Shown: positions 1 through 12,557 of the stretch, in pieces | Numbering within the stretch: the first letter of the stretch is position 1 | Layout of the letters: each line of letters starts with the position of its first letter | Source: Pseudovirgaria hyperparasitica | Taxonomy: Eukaryota; Ascomycota; Dothideomycetes; Acrospermales; Acrospermaceae | Reading direction: 5' to 3' | Assembly: GCF_010093815.1 (NCBI RefSeq) | Contig: NW_022985565.1 | Coordinates: 1-64,000, forward strand | DNA: 64,000 nucleotides | Notes under the pieces: model-generated | What the model was told of the DNA's origin: nothing | Database searches by the model: none | What the model saw: the letters and a program-made list of their open reading frames with translations, nothing else | Translations under genes and position numbers: made by a program

Positions 1-97
1 AGATAATATTAGTAATATCGATTACTAATATTAAGCTATTCCTAATAAGGAAATACCTTATATAAACTTATTAGATATAGTAGAGGTTAAGTTTACA
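1..97 (-). repeat. Copia-type LTR fragment, cut by window edge
   Basis: The reverse complement of this stretch matches the start of the LTR at 47588 onward, including the shared segment around TTCCTTATTAGGAATAGC. In LTR orientation it starts TGTAAAC at position 97 and runs off the left edge of the window. It is therefore the outer end of a second copia-family LTR in the opposite direction to the one at 47588. Only about 100 bp is visible, so a solo LTR and part of a full element cannot be told apart. Confidence 0.7.
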
Positions 98-2299
98 TAT
101 ATAGGTTTATATATATAGTATCCGGATTAATTAGTATTAGTACTATAAATACTAATACTATTAGCGATTTTTAAATATAGTTAATACGGTAGGGCGCCTA
201 GTTTAACTATATTAGGCTTAGCGCTTACTATTCCTCTATATAATTTAGCACGCGATTAGATAAAGGTATATATATATACCTAGTATTAGTAGAGAGTGTG
301 TAAATCTATAGTAACCGAAGGATGAGTTTAGCGTCCGCCCGCTACTATATTTATTAAGGGTATACCTTATTATAATATATATAAGAGTAATTATAGATAG
401 TAGAATCGGTTAGAATATACTACTATAGTACTTCTTTAATCTAAGGAATCTTAGGGACTATAGTAGAACTAACTTTAGAGCCTTAATTACTACTAGCCCT
501 ATAAATATTTTCTAAGTTATACTAGTATTATACTAATAATTAGTAACACGTCTAATATAATATAAGTAATATACCTTTACTTCTATATATATATTATTAT
601 ATATTAGATTACTTATACTAGCTTTTCTCTTCTCGGCTATCTCCTAGTCCTAGTATTTAGATACTATCTATCTAACTCTAGAGAGAAGTTAGTAACGGAA
701 GTCTATTATATCTTCCTTTACTAGTATAATAATATAGATAGAAGGTATATTTTATAAATTATAATTAAGGTAGTAGCTACTAAGATTAATATCTCCGGCG
801 GCTATCTAGGCCGATTATACTAGTATTCTAAAACTATCTAGACTACTATCTAGCTATATATTAAGGTAATTAAATACTAGTAGTAACTAGCCTAAAAACG
901 TTATAGTAATTAAAATCTCTATTATTATAAGATAATAGTCTTATTTATAAGGCTAGAGACTATCTCTATAGAACCGCCTCTTTTTATAGATAGTTAGTTC
1001 CCTCTCTACTACTATTTCTCTATCTTTATCTATTAAGCTAGATAGCTAATATAGTAGAGGAGAGAACGTAAGGCCGTTATATCCCTAGTTACTATTATAG
1101 TAGAATATTACCGTAACGTCTAAGCTATATAGGGCGTTACTACTATATTCGCTACTAGTATACCTAGGCTACTAGGTTATTAGTAGGTAAACGAACGCGT
1201 CGAGATAAGCTAGGTATATATATATATATATTTTTTATATTAATAGCTATTATATAAGTCCCTATTATTAATACTAATATATATCTATATTATATTATAT
1301 CTTCGTTTATCTATCCCGTTTAGTTTACTATAGTTACTAGATTATCTTCTATTAGTATTACCGCTATAGTAGCTAGATAGTCCCTTAACTATCTTCTATA
1401 TTAGAGGTTCTATAGAGAAGATATATAAGAGATTAGTAGATATTTTTATTAGCTATAGGTTAGTAACCTACTAGGCGATAATATTAGATAGTAGAATAAT
1501 AACTAGCTAGTAGATATAATAAAGGTTTAGGTGTAGACTAATATAGTATTTTTATAGACGCGTGATACTTATATATTATTATTAATAATTTTAAGTAAGC
1601 GTATATAGAAATTAAGGGGCTAAGAGCCGGGTAGAAGTTAGGGGTTAGTAGGTATATATCGGGCTTTCGACGGGCTTATACCTAACTTCTTCTAGTATAC
1701 GCCTAGAATATCCGCCGTATACTATATTATTACTATCTACTAATAATTATACTATAGTATTTTTCCTTTATAGTAACTATACCTCGAGATGCTACGGGCC
1801 GTAGTCTCCTACTAATACTATAGTAGAAAGATTAGTAGTATATACTATATAATCCGTAGGTACTATAACTTAGAACTGTATAGACGAGTACGGCTTACTA
1901 TATTACTATTATTATTATAACTATTAGGCCCGTAGCTACTACTATTAACTAGGTTATAGTACGGCTTTAGTACTTATAGTTATATTAGTTAATAGAACTC
2001 TTTAGTTCGCTCTATTAGTATTTAGCCGTTAAGTATTAATTAGAAGTCTAAGTCTATAGAATTAGATATATCTACTACTAATACGGCTCTATATAAAGAT
2101 ACTACTATATTCTCTAATTCTATTTTAGACCTAGAATCTATAGATAGTATTACTAGTAGCTATAGTACCGATCTAGTATATTAGTCTAATATATATAGTA
2201 GAAATACTATATCTATAGTAATAAGGGCGTCTAGTACTATATATTTAATAAAAACGTTTGAAGAAGAGAGTAGTATATATATTATAGTAGACTAGAGTA
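98..2299. other. AT-rich degenerate DNA, no gene recognised
   Basis: The stretch is saturated with TA dinucleotides and has dense stops in all frames. A small dyad (11-bp arms at 132-142 and 150-160, 7-nt loop) lies near its left end. The right part, from about 1700, may be the N-terminal end of the Plavaka transposase that becomes recognisable at about 2300, but I could not match it to a domain. No terminal inverted repeat of that transposon was found here. Confidence 0.5.
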
Positions 2300-4215
2300 G
2301 ACGTGATAATCCGTCTAATATAAGTATATATAGTCTAGATTTATAGTAGTAACTAATTTAGTAGGCCCGATTTAGTTAATTTAATAGTAAGTTTATAGAG
2401 CGCCTTATAATATAGATAAATTAGTTTAGTATTTCGAATATAGTATATAATAAATTAACTACTATCCTTAAATAGACTTCTACTATACCCTCTAACCTTT
2501 TTATACTAAAATCTAATATTATATATAAGTAGTTATTATACTACTCTAAAGGGATACTATACGAAAGTTAGTAGTATAGCTATAATATATCTAGTACTAC
2601 TATAGTTCAATACTAGTATAGAGATCCGCTTACGTTAGTAGAATTCCTTCTTAGATACTAACCGTTTACTAATAAGCTCGTGTTTAAGCTAGTACGATAA
2701 TTTACTAGTTTAGGCGACTAGGTATATAGTAAAGTCTATATAGTAGATAGTTAGTAGGATATATATACTACTATTCCGGATGGTACCGTTATCGTCTCTA
2801 TTATTTTATCTTTAGATAAGATAAACCTTACTAACTATAGTAGTAATAGAGTAGTATAGCTAGTCTATCTATCTATTTATAATCTACTACTAAACGTCCA
2901 CTTATCTAGGAGTCTACTATTATTTCTACTACTTACTCTATTACTAGTAGTTAAGCTAGAAATAATAGTAAATTACTTTATATTCTATTAGATTATAAGT
3001 AAAGTTCTAGCCTATATATCCGCCTATAATAGAGTTATTAACTATACTAATTATTATATAGCGTTATAGGCTATATAGAGTACTAGAGTATTAGTATTAT
3101 ATACTAATAGCGGCTTACGTAAGTACTATCCGCGTTTAGCTTTATATATTATAGATTTTCCGGAGTAGATACTTATCATAGGTATATCCCATTAGTATAT
3201 ATATCTAATATATATAGTCCCTAGTAATAGACGATAGTATCTATAAGAAGCCATTACTAGTATATAGAAGTTCTATATATACTCGTTATTATAGAAATAG
3301 ATTTACTATATATATCGCGAGTTAATAACTAATAGCTATAGTAGCAAGTATACTAGTAGTAAGATAGATAATAGAATAAGTATACCTAGTATCTTATTAT
3401 TTTCGTTAATGTCTTTCGCGCTAGTAGTATAGGGCTATTATATTCGCTAATTAGTTAAGAGTCGGTATTCTAGTAGATAGATAGAGCCATTAGATAATTT
3501 TACCTAGTTACTTACTAGAGTTAATATATACCGCGTGGTCGCTCCGGACATTCTATATTAACTATATAAGGGTATATTAGAATACACGTTTAATTAGATA
3601 GTCTTATATATTATTAATTAAGAGCGTACGGGATATAGATTAAAGGGTATATTTACTAGTATACCCCCTATAGAACGAGTAAAGAAGGTAATTAATAAGC
3701 GATTCGCGTCTATTAGGGTATTCGGTCGTTATAACCTACTTATATATATAACTTTAGTAATATAATAGACGGGGGCGATATTTAAGTATATACTAGTAGT
3801 GTTTATAGTTACGTTTAAACCGCTCCTATATTATAATCGATACTTTCTAAGCGTAGTACGGGCGGTTATTAATATATATATATTAGTAGTATACTATATA
3901 TATAATACGTAGATACTAGTATACTTAGAAGAGACTATATTACGCTTAGATAATCTAAAATACTAGTTTATACTATATCATAGAGATAAATCGAAGGATA
4001 ATTATTTTAACTTTCCGAAGTTCTATATATTATCGTACCTAGTTAATACTATTAAATACTATAGTTCGTTATATCTAATATTAGTAGAGCTACTAGAGTA
4101 ATCTTATATTATAGTAAAGAAATTATATTAAGGTTTAAATAAGAGGGAGACGTTTCTATAGTAGATACTAGTAGTAGATATACGCACGATAAATACTAAA
4201 ATCTCTAGTAGTATA
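2300..4215 (+). pseudogene. Plavaka-type transposase, N-terminal and central part
   Basis: A single plus-strand frame, broken only by RIP-type TAG/TAA codons, resembles the transposases of fungal Plavaka (EnSpm/CACTA-related) DNA transposons. Recognisable blocks are PDGTVIVSIILSLDKINLT (about 2776), matching the family's GATVIP-IILSSDKTQLT block; YPRLALYIIDFPEQILI (about 3128), matching the HP-F-CYVGDYPEQ block; a LYKGILEYTF block (about 3560); and NFPKFYILSYLVNTIKYY (about 4009), matching the FNIPKLH-L-HY-E-IR-FG block. The protein would cut and paste its own element in the nucleus. It is interrupted at 4215 by LINE F and resumes at 9541. The family assignment comes from remembered motifs, not a search. 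Confidence 0.75.
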
Positions 4216-4456
4216 ATAAGAATAATAATATTATATAACTAGATAGAGTAGTTTACTCTATAGGCGTATACCTTCTCTAGTCTAAGCTATTATATAAGAA
4301 GAAACCTTTATATAAGGAAAAACTCCCTTTTCTCTATAATTATATCTTATAAAACCTTTATATTATCTTAAGTATATAGCCGTTAGGTATACCTATAGGC
4401 CTATAATCTATAGTACCGTTATTTTACCCTTAGGTAGCATATATAGAGTACGGGGG

Positions 4457-4487
4457 TTATTAGTTAAGGGTTACCCTTAACTAATAA
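4457..4487. repeat. 31-bp LINE palindrome, F 3' side
   Basis: A dyad with arms TTATTAGTTAAGGG and its complement, the same motif found near both ends of every LINE copy in the window. Here it lies about 240 bp from the element's 3' end. Confidence 0.85.
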
Positions 4488-4539
4488 TTAGGGTTCTCCC
4501 GGGGTTCTTCCGGCGTATACTAGAGTCTATCTAGTATAT

Positions 4540-7500
4540 ATCTAGTTACTTCTAGTATGTATATCTAGGTCTATTAGTATTAGGGGAGAGGGAGATATAT
4601 AAGTATCTACTAGGTAATCTTCTTAGAGTACTTATTAAGCTACTATATAATATTAGAGGTCCTTATTATATAGATAAGTAATTATCTCAATATATAAAGG
4701 TCCGGGTATATTATAAGATAGTACTATATTATATCTCTCTAGCCGTATACTTTATACTATAGAGACGTATCTAGAACGCCCCTCTAGTATAGGTAGTATA
4801 GAAGTTCTATAGCTTCTATTCGAGCTTAGAGAAGGATAGATACTTAGGCTTTTATAAGCCCCTTATATATCTATCTACTTAGCTCCTTCTATAATCTCTA
4901 AATCTATTCTAAATATCTATTCTATTAGAATGTCTAATAGGTCCGGAGGACTTCCTTCTATTTATTCTAGGTCTATAACTATATAGCCTATATAAGCTTC
5001 TAAGGGTTCTACTAGTCTAGAGAGGCGTCTAGGTTATCCCCGATCTCTTATATAATTTAGTTTAAGTCTATCTCTATTAGACTCTTATACTATAGTTAAT
5101 TCTAGCCTATATATAGTAGTACTTAATAGTAGGTACTAACTCATGTATATAGCGCGGTAAAGGTATATTCAGCGTATTCTACGCGTTTCTATACTTATTA
5201 TTTAGTAAAGTATATTACCCTCTATATCTAGTAGAAGTTATATATACTTATTATATTTATCTTGCGCTATAGTAGTACTATATTAGTAGTCTTATATATA
5301 CTAGAAATAGGACGGAGTATACGGTTCTATATAGACTTAAGCTTTATTTATCTAGTCTATATAAGAACTATATACTAGTACTTATGTCCGTACGTAAAGG
5401 CGGGTCGTACTATAGAGATATATAGTTAGCGTGTCTTATTCTAGGCGGTTCCCTATATAGAGGCCGTAATCTAGTATATAGCGGCTTCTACCTTAAGGGC
5501 CCTAGATACTATATATATAATCTATAGGCTCTATTTAAGTTTATTATTAATTATAATACCGAGTATATATATACTCTATATCGGTAGTTTAGTAAAAGTA
5601 TCTATTCTAGAACGTCGCTCTCCTTTCTTAGTAGCCTATTTTCTATAGTAGTTAATAAAGTATATAAGTTAGTATTTCTTAGAGGTGAACTTTACTCTAT
5701 AGCGCTTTACCTACTAGATATATCTCTTATAGTCTTATTTAAGGCGTTTATATATTAAACTAGTATTATTATTAATAGCTAGAAGGTATATATTATTAGC
5801 GTATCCTACTACCTCTATATATTATATTCTCTATAGAAGGTCTATAGTAAAGAAGAGAAAGAGAATTAGGGAGATAGTACTTTCTTATAGAATACTATAT
5901 ATTATCTTCTTATATTTACTTTAATATCTAGAGATATATATCTAGGTAATTCTTTCGGTAAGGAAGGACTATATAAACCTTATAATCTATTTAGGTATAC
6001 GTCTCTTCCGTAGGTTATAGATAAGTCTTATATAGTTTATCTTATTAAATACGCCGGCTATATTAAGGGAGAGTAATATTACTACGCGTCTCTATTTCTA
6101 TATAGTCTAGATAACTTTAAGGATATATTAGATAGCGGTAATTAGAGAGCTCCTAGTTTTTACCTTCTAATTCGCTAGAAGAAGGTTATATTCTTATACT
6201 ATAGTACTTATCTTCTTCGTAATTATAGTCTTAAGTATCTTACTAAGATAGAAGAGAAGAGTAATTAGTCTCTATCCTTTTAGGGAGTTAGAGTTCTTCC
6301 CTAGTTTTAGAAGTATAATAGTATAGACGGCCTAGAAGCTTTAGGGGTAGTATCTATTCTTAGTATATATCTAGAAGATAAGGCTAATAAGTAGTAGGGT
6401 TATCTATATAGTATATTTAAGGTATCTATTTAGTATTCTATCCGGTCCGGACGCTTTATTATTTAGAAGTACTCTAATAGTATTAAGAATCTTCTCTTCT
6501 ATAATCTCTATAGGGATATTAACCGTGTCTAGATATATATTATTATTAATATCTAATAGATCTACTAGCTCTAGGAGGGGAAATATAACTTCTTAGAGGA
6601 TCTCTATCTTTTTGGGGCTCGTGGTATATATTCTCCCCTAGTATATTAGGGAAGATATTAGTAGTAGTAGCGTCTACACGTCCGCGCTCTTAGCCTACTT
6701 TACTATATACTATAGCTCTATAGCCTATTATATATATTTATTAGTAATTATATACTAGTATTTACGTCATTTATTACGGAGGGTCTTATCTTAAGATTAG
6801 ATTACCTCTTTCTATTCCTTCTATATCTTAGTTATCTAGATATAGTATACACGTATATATAGTCTCCGGGCTACCCTTCTACTTTTATATATTTAAGGTA
6901 TACCCCTTACGTCTAGGGGCTTATATATTTAGTATAGTACGTGTTTATTTCTTAAGTTTTAGAAGGCTTAAAGAAGGACTTATATAGCTCTATCTATAGC
7001 CGGACTATTAGAGACATCGACTATAGAGGGGTCTAGAATTATTAATTCTAGGTCCTTTCTATACTTCTCCTAGTTAGTATCTTTCTATAGCTATCTCCCC
7101 TATTATTCGTTAGACGTAGATATATCTATTACGGTCTCTATATATTCGTAATTAGAGTCCGTTTACGTCTTACTAGGGCGGTAGTATTATACTCTATAGC
7201 TTATATATTCCGTGGTAAAGGTAAGGTCGAGTATAGATCCCTCCTTATCTTCCTTATATTTCCTCTATATAATTTATCCGACTAGCGTAAGGAGGTATAG
7301 AAGGTTATAGTACCTTATATATAGCTCCCTTACTCTAAGCTCTTCTCTAATAACTATCGGGCCTCTCTACTATCTATAGTAGAGGTTAAAGTTACCTAGA
7401 AGGATATATTATCCTAGTTCCGTGATGCCCTCTAGTATAGTATCTAGCGTAAGTAATCCTCTCTAGTTATAGATATTATAGATATAGAGGGGCCCTATAT

Positions 7501-7780
7501 CTATCTAGAGGTATAGTATTATCTAGAGATTATCTTATTCTATATAGAACTATTCTAAGAGCGGGATAGATTTATATATATAGAAGAGGACTCTCCTATC
7601 TAGGCCTAGGGGGTAGATAGTATAGTATTCTAGGTGTGTCGTTAGTTTATTAGTTTAGTAGTATTTATAAGGTTTCTAAATAGCTATTATTACGGTATCT
7701 ATCTCTTCTAGAAGCGTAGCCTGGTTTTCTTATTTATATTATATATTCGCCTATATAATAATAAGTATATCTTAACTCCT
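4540..7780 (-). pseudogene. LINE F ORF2 remnant (endonuclease, RT, RNase H)
   Basis: By collinearity with LINE A this interval holds ORF2: an APE-type endonuclease (right end), reverse transcriptase (middle) and a C-terminal RNase H/Cys-His region (left end). The RT active-site region reads VGYANNIYLL near 5785-5815, with Asn in both catalytic Asp positions of the family's YADD box. Both are G-to-A changes on the coding strand, as RIP produces. The frame is full of stops. In life the protein nicks genomic DNA and reverse-transcribes the element RNA at the nick. Confidence 0.75.
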
Positions 7781-7789
7781 TATTAGGTG

Positions 7790-9255
7790 CTAGGGAATAC
7801 ATAAGTCTATATACTAGTAGTATTAAGGCGCGACTATCTCTATACGGTAGCTACCTTAAGGATACCCTAGGGTTATTCTATCTTTCTCTATATAGTATAC
7901 TATTATATATTAGTCTCTTCTCCTTATAGATTAGTTAGTATAGTTATAGATAAGGTTAGCGTAGATAGTAGGGGCCTCGTGGCTTAGTATATCTACCTCG
8001 CCCCTCTTACCTTTATAGCGTTAATATACTTAGTAACTTATCTATATTTTATATATATTACTAACTATAATAGGTAGTTTCTATTATAATTAGAGTACTT
8101 AGTAGTATCTTTATTACGTGTATAGTTCTCCTATTCTTTATATAGGTATTTCTAGATATAGTAGTTCTATTAGTACTATCCGTAGGTAGCTTTCTAAGAG
8201 TACCTCTATCTAGTATATCTATATCTCTAATAGTTAAAGTATTAGGTTATTATCTATACTCTATTCTATAGTTCCGCTATAAGTAACTCTCTCTTAGCTA
8301 AGAAGCCTTCTTATATAATCTAATAGACGAGAGTAGAGTCTTAGAGCTCTATTATTATAGTAGAGTATTTTTTTAATTTTACTTTAATCCCTTATATATT
8401 CTTCTACTATACCTTTATAATCTTAATCCCGGGGTATTTTCGGTTATTAGATTATTCTATTTACTTAATATTATTAGCGCTAATAATATATCCCTAGATA
8501 GGAACTATATATATCTATATTAGGTACGTGTTAGCGCGGACGGACGTACTAGAAAAGATATTATTAATCGCGTTCGGGTTATAGGAGATAGTCTACTAGG
8601 CTATATTAGTAGTAGTAGTTAGTACTATATCTCCTAGGGTAAGTTTAGCTATAACCATATTTAACTATATTTCTTTTTATTTATTAATCTTATTAATAAT
8701 ATTCTTTAGAGATACCTTCTAGATCTATATAAGGACTTCCTTATCCTAGATAATAATCCGTATACTATATACTTCTTCTATAGATATTCTTAGTATTTAG
8801 GTTATTCTAGTTATACTACCTAATGGTACCGCGACTTATACCTAAGTAGTTAGGCGTCTCTCCTAGGTAAGGCCTTCTTAGATTCTTAGTAGACTAGTCT
8901 TAATTTAGTCTAGCCTAGACTCCGGACTCGTTTCCGGTATCTATTTTACTTCTATAGTAAGCCTCTTAATATTCTAGACTAGACTTCGGAAGATATTAAG
9001 GAGGGTAGTCTCTTCTTTCTTAATCTCTCTCTCTATACGTGCTACCTAGTATTTAATCTTATCTATAAGGGTATCCGCAAGCGGAGTTCTCTCTATCTTA
9101 GTTATCTATAGTACTTTGCGCCTCTAGTTATTTTTTATTTTTTAGATAGTAGTTTAGTCATTCTAGAATATACCGCTATATAGCTATTTCTATTATACTA
9201 GTAGTAGGGGTATACCTAGCGGAAGTCGGGGTATATTAGTACCGGAAACTACTAT
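7790..9255 (-). pseudogene. LINE F ORF1 remnant (gag-like)
   Basis: By position relative to the 5' palindrome (9258-9288) and by similarity to copies A-D this is the ORF1 region, which in this family encodes an RNA-binding protein with Cys-His zinc knuckles near its C-terminus. It is degenerate, with no usable frame. Start and end are by analogy with copy A and are approximate. Confidence 0.55.
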
Positions 9256-9257
9256 AA

Positions 9258-9288
9258 TTATTAGTTAAGGGCTACTCTTAACTAATAA
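9258..9288. repeat. 31-bp LINE palindrome, F 5' side
   Basis: The second copy of the LINE family palindrome, just upstream of the ORF1 region in the minus-strand orientation. One arm carries a substitution relative to the other copies. Confidence 0.8.
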
Positions 9289-9540
9289 AGGGGGTTAGTA
9301 TATTAGTATTTATTAGTAGTAGTCTATACTTATTACTCTAAAGAGTTTTTAAGTATATATATATAGTATCTCTATATATCGGTACTATCGCGTATTATAT
9401 ACTATATGTATATATATATATTGGAAGTTATTATACTTGGTATACTCTATTAATTAGTATCTATAGATCGCTATATCGCCCCGAATTAACTAGTTCTAGT
9501 CCCTTTAAGATTTATATATATAATAAAGATTATATCTATT

Positions 9541-10174
9541 ATCTCTAGTAGTATAGAGGTAGTAGCTAGTACTAGTATATTAGTAGCCTCTAGCCTAGAG
9601 TAGCTTAATAATATATATAAGCTAGTTAGCTAGCGGTATATTCTAAAGGAGCTATACTAGAGTAAATATATACTCTACGTCTTATAGAGCTATAGACTAT
9701 CTACGTTCTACTAGACTACTATTAGTAACCTCTATAATGTATATAGTAGTAGTTTTATATTACTTAATACGGTTATACCTTTTATATATAACTATTATAA
9801 TCGGCTTATCGGGGATAATATATCGAAAGATATAAATATTAAATATATTAAAAAGGATCCTTCGTGGGTATAGGTCCTTTCTATCTATATATATAAGACT
9901 ATATATATACTAATACGACTAGATAGAGATATATCTATAGAGGCCTTCGACCTAATTTAGGTAAGGTATACCTATAACTAGTAAAAGAGTAGTAAGGCTA
10001 GAGAGAATTATATAATAGTATAGGAGTTTAACGAGGGTAGTAACTACCTTAATAGAAAGCGGGTTAGTAAAGTCTATATATTTCTAGAGGTATACGATAT
10101 AGAGAGTATTAATATAACTAGTAGTATAGCGGCGCGATTTCTAGGTACATTAGTTAAACTACTTAATAACTTAG
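9541..10174 (+). pseudogene. Plavaka-type transposase, second segment
   Basis: The Plavaka frame continues directly after the LINE F target duplication (9541-9555) and stays open for about 200 codons with only occasional RIP-type stops. It is cut by the gypsy element at 10175; the 5-bp duplication CTTAG occupies 10170-10174. The continuity of frame across LINE F supports a single original gene. Confidence 0.7.
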
Positions 10175-10414
10175 TATAAGGATTATAGACGTAGGATAGT
10201 AGTCTAACAGATTATAGAAGGATTCGGGAATATATTTAAAAGGGTAGTCTACTCTTCTAACGAGGTTAATTTCTAAAGAGTAGGAATTAAGTATATACGG
10301 CCTACTTATATAGTAGTCTCGCTTATTCTAGCTAGCTTACCCTAGGTCCACCTATTACGGACCGTACTAGACTATAGTATTCTAGTTAAGTCTATCCTAG
10401 TATTAGCCCTAATA
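10175..10414 (-). repeat. Gypsy 3' LTR (left)
   Basis: A 240-bp repeat nearly identical to 18552-18791. In element orientation the LTR starts TGTTAG-type and ends TCCTTATA. As the left-hand copy of a minus-strand element it is the 3' LTR. Confidence 0.9.
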
Positions 10415-10899
10415 ATATTCTTCTTCTTTTTATGCTTCGCCCTAAAGTACTTAGCTATATATAAATCCGTAATTCTATAAGCGTTATATTTATATACGCA
10501 TCTAATTAAATCTATATAATATTATTAATAGTCTTTATATTAGTAAACTTAAGCTCTAGTTTACTTTTATTTATACACGCGCTTATCCCTTACTTTATAG
10601 CTACTACCTTAAAGGTAGCTCCGCGGGTTATATGACCGCTATATTAACTAAGCTTATATTTAGTTCTCTTATTCTGAATTTTCTTCTCTAGTATATCCAC
10701 CTTACTCTTAAGGTAAGTCGTTAATTCGTATACTATCTCCTTTAGTTTAGATCTATTCGGGTCTAGAGTAGTCTATTTTCGTTAGAGCTAGTTCTATATA
10801 ATCTATTCGCGTTATTACGGTTACTAATTTAGCTTCTTTAATTACCTTTAAGGCTAAACGAGTATTCTACTCTTAGATCTCTAGCTAACGTATATATAT

Positions 10900-12300
10900 A
10901 GATATCTAATACTAGTCCTATTTCTAAGCCTACCTCCTTCTCTCGTAAGACTCGCTCTAAAGAGATTACCTCTACCCCGGCTATACTAGCTAAAAAATCT
11001 ACTTATTATAGTAGTATAAAGGCGCGCTCTAAGTTAGAGAAGAAGATAGCTAAGGCTACTACTACTATTACTACTAACGTAGCTACTAGTCGCTCTAATC
11101 TAGGTAATCCTAGTACTAGTGTTACGGAAGAGGTAGCTATAAAGCCTACCTACACCTACTCGCGCCGTCTATCTACTCTACCTTCTTTAGAGGATAAAGA
11201 AGATCTCGTCGTAGATAATAATCGAGAGTTTATACCTTCGCCGCCTTACTCTAAATACTATTCCTCTTTTCAGTCTAATATAGACCGACTTAGTCGCTCT
11301 AGATTCTTTTAGGACCTTAATATTTACTCTAAACCTAGCCCTAGTAATAATAAGGCCTAGGTCGCCGAAGATACTAAACGTAGTTACGGTTTACGCTATA
11401 GAAAAACGGCGAACTATAGTTTAATATACTTTAAGTATATTAAGGCTTATACTACCGGCTCTAAATATCTCTTCCGCTCTAACTCTAGTATTAGCTACTA
11501 CTCTACTAACCGCGACGGGCCTATATATCTAATCTTTAAGCTCTCTACCCGCTACCGCCGCTATACCGTCCTTAGTAAAGTTTATCTTTAGGTAAGTCTA
11601 TTAGGCTATTTTAGTCTAGAGTAATCTAAAGTTATCCATGCTAATACGTTTTTAGGTTTCTATTTATATATAAGATATATATAACGATCTTCGCGTCCAT
11701 GAGACTCTTAGTAGTTCTAGTAGTTATCTAGCTTCTATACGTAGGGAGTTTAGAGAGCGCTATAAGCTCTTTCTAGAGGTTATTAAAGTATAAGTTTAGA
11801 AACCGTTAATTATTATTAACCTTAGCTTATAATTTTCAGTCGCCGCGAGATTCCTAGCGCTTAGGCTATCTATTCTAGGGAGTTGGTTTTAGCTACTAAG
11901 GCCGTAGAAGAGATTCGTGCTATTCCTTCTTATCCGCCTTATACTACTAACGGGTCTTATAAGAGATCTACTAGTTCTCCTTCTAAGTTACCTCGTAAGA
12001 GGGTATATATTCTATTCTAGATTATTCTAGACCGCGTTAGCTAACTTTAGGTCTAGTCGCTCTACTCTAGCGCTTAGTTATTATCTTACTAGGCTCTAAC
12101 TAAGCGCGTGGTTACTCTAGAGGATAAGGTCTCTAACCTCCGTTACTCTATTACTCGGTTAGTTCGTTTACTACGCTCTAAGAGTAATAATAAGATAGAG
12201 GAGTAGCTCTATGGCTCTATTTACTAGGGTTTCTATATGGTATGTGTTGGCTCTATCTACCTGGTTTCTATCCGTTTTAGTCCTTTTTAGACCGTTTAGA
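10900..12300 (+). other. Antisense open stretch in the gypsy 3' region
   Basis: Between the integrase end and the 3' LTR, the strand opposite to pol has unusually long stop-free runs, the first about 130 codons (about 10900-11310). They have protein-like composition: Ser/Thr/Arg/Lys-rich at first, then an aromatic-rich stretch near 11400-11570, then a Glu/Lys/Leu-rich, coiled-coil-like part near 12110-12190. No clear ATG start is seen. I do not recognise a family. It could be an accessory antisense ORF carried by the element, or a captured gene piece. It is broken. Confidence 0.45.
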
Positions 12301-12457
12301 TACCTATCTACTAGTTTTCTAGTAATTTAATTCTTAACTTAATAATATTATATACGTTCTTATTTATTCTATAACTATTAAATTTTAGGTTCTAATTTCC
12401 TTTAAGTTACTTAAGTATAGGCATCGTATATAAATTAGTTTATCTCTCTAAATTATA

Positions 12458-12557
12458 TTAGAGTACCCGAACCAGTGGCCTAGTAGTTATTAGTTCGGGT
12501 ACTCTAACCTTTTATATTATATGTCACGAGTTTAATTCCGTAGTAGGGTACCTTTTT
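12458..12557 (+). ncRNA. tRNA-like pol III module with strong dyad
   Basis: An A-box-like TGGCCTAGTAGT (12476-12487) and a B-box-like AGTTTAATTCC (12529-12539) are followed by a T5 run (12553-12557) that could end pol III transcription. The A box sits in the 20-nt loop of a perfect dyad with 15-bp arms (12458-12472 and 12493-12507). No canonical acceptor stem forms, so it is a tRNA-derived relic rather than a working tRNA gene. Confidence 0.45.

Larger units (their letters stand above)
4216..9540 (-). mobile_element. Tad-like LINE, copy F (inserted in Plavaka)
   Basis: This is a full-length non-LTR retrotransposon on the minus strand. Its 3' end is at the left, with a short TTA-type tail near 4216-4240. 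The 15-bp repeat ATCTCTAGTAGTATA stands at 4201-4215 and again at 9541-9555, which is a target-site duplication. Length is about 5.3 kb, as in copies A and B. It carries the two family palindromes at 4457-4487 (3' side) and 9258-9288 (5' side). Its 5' end holds some 30 bp not seen in other copies. It is the most diverged copy, heavily RIP-mutated and dead. Confidence 0.85.
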
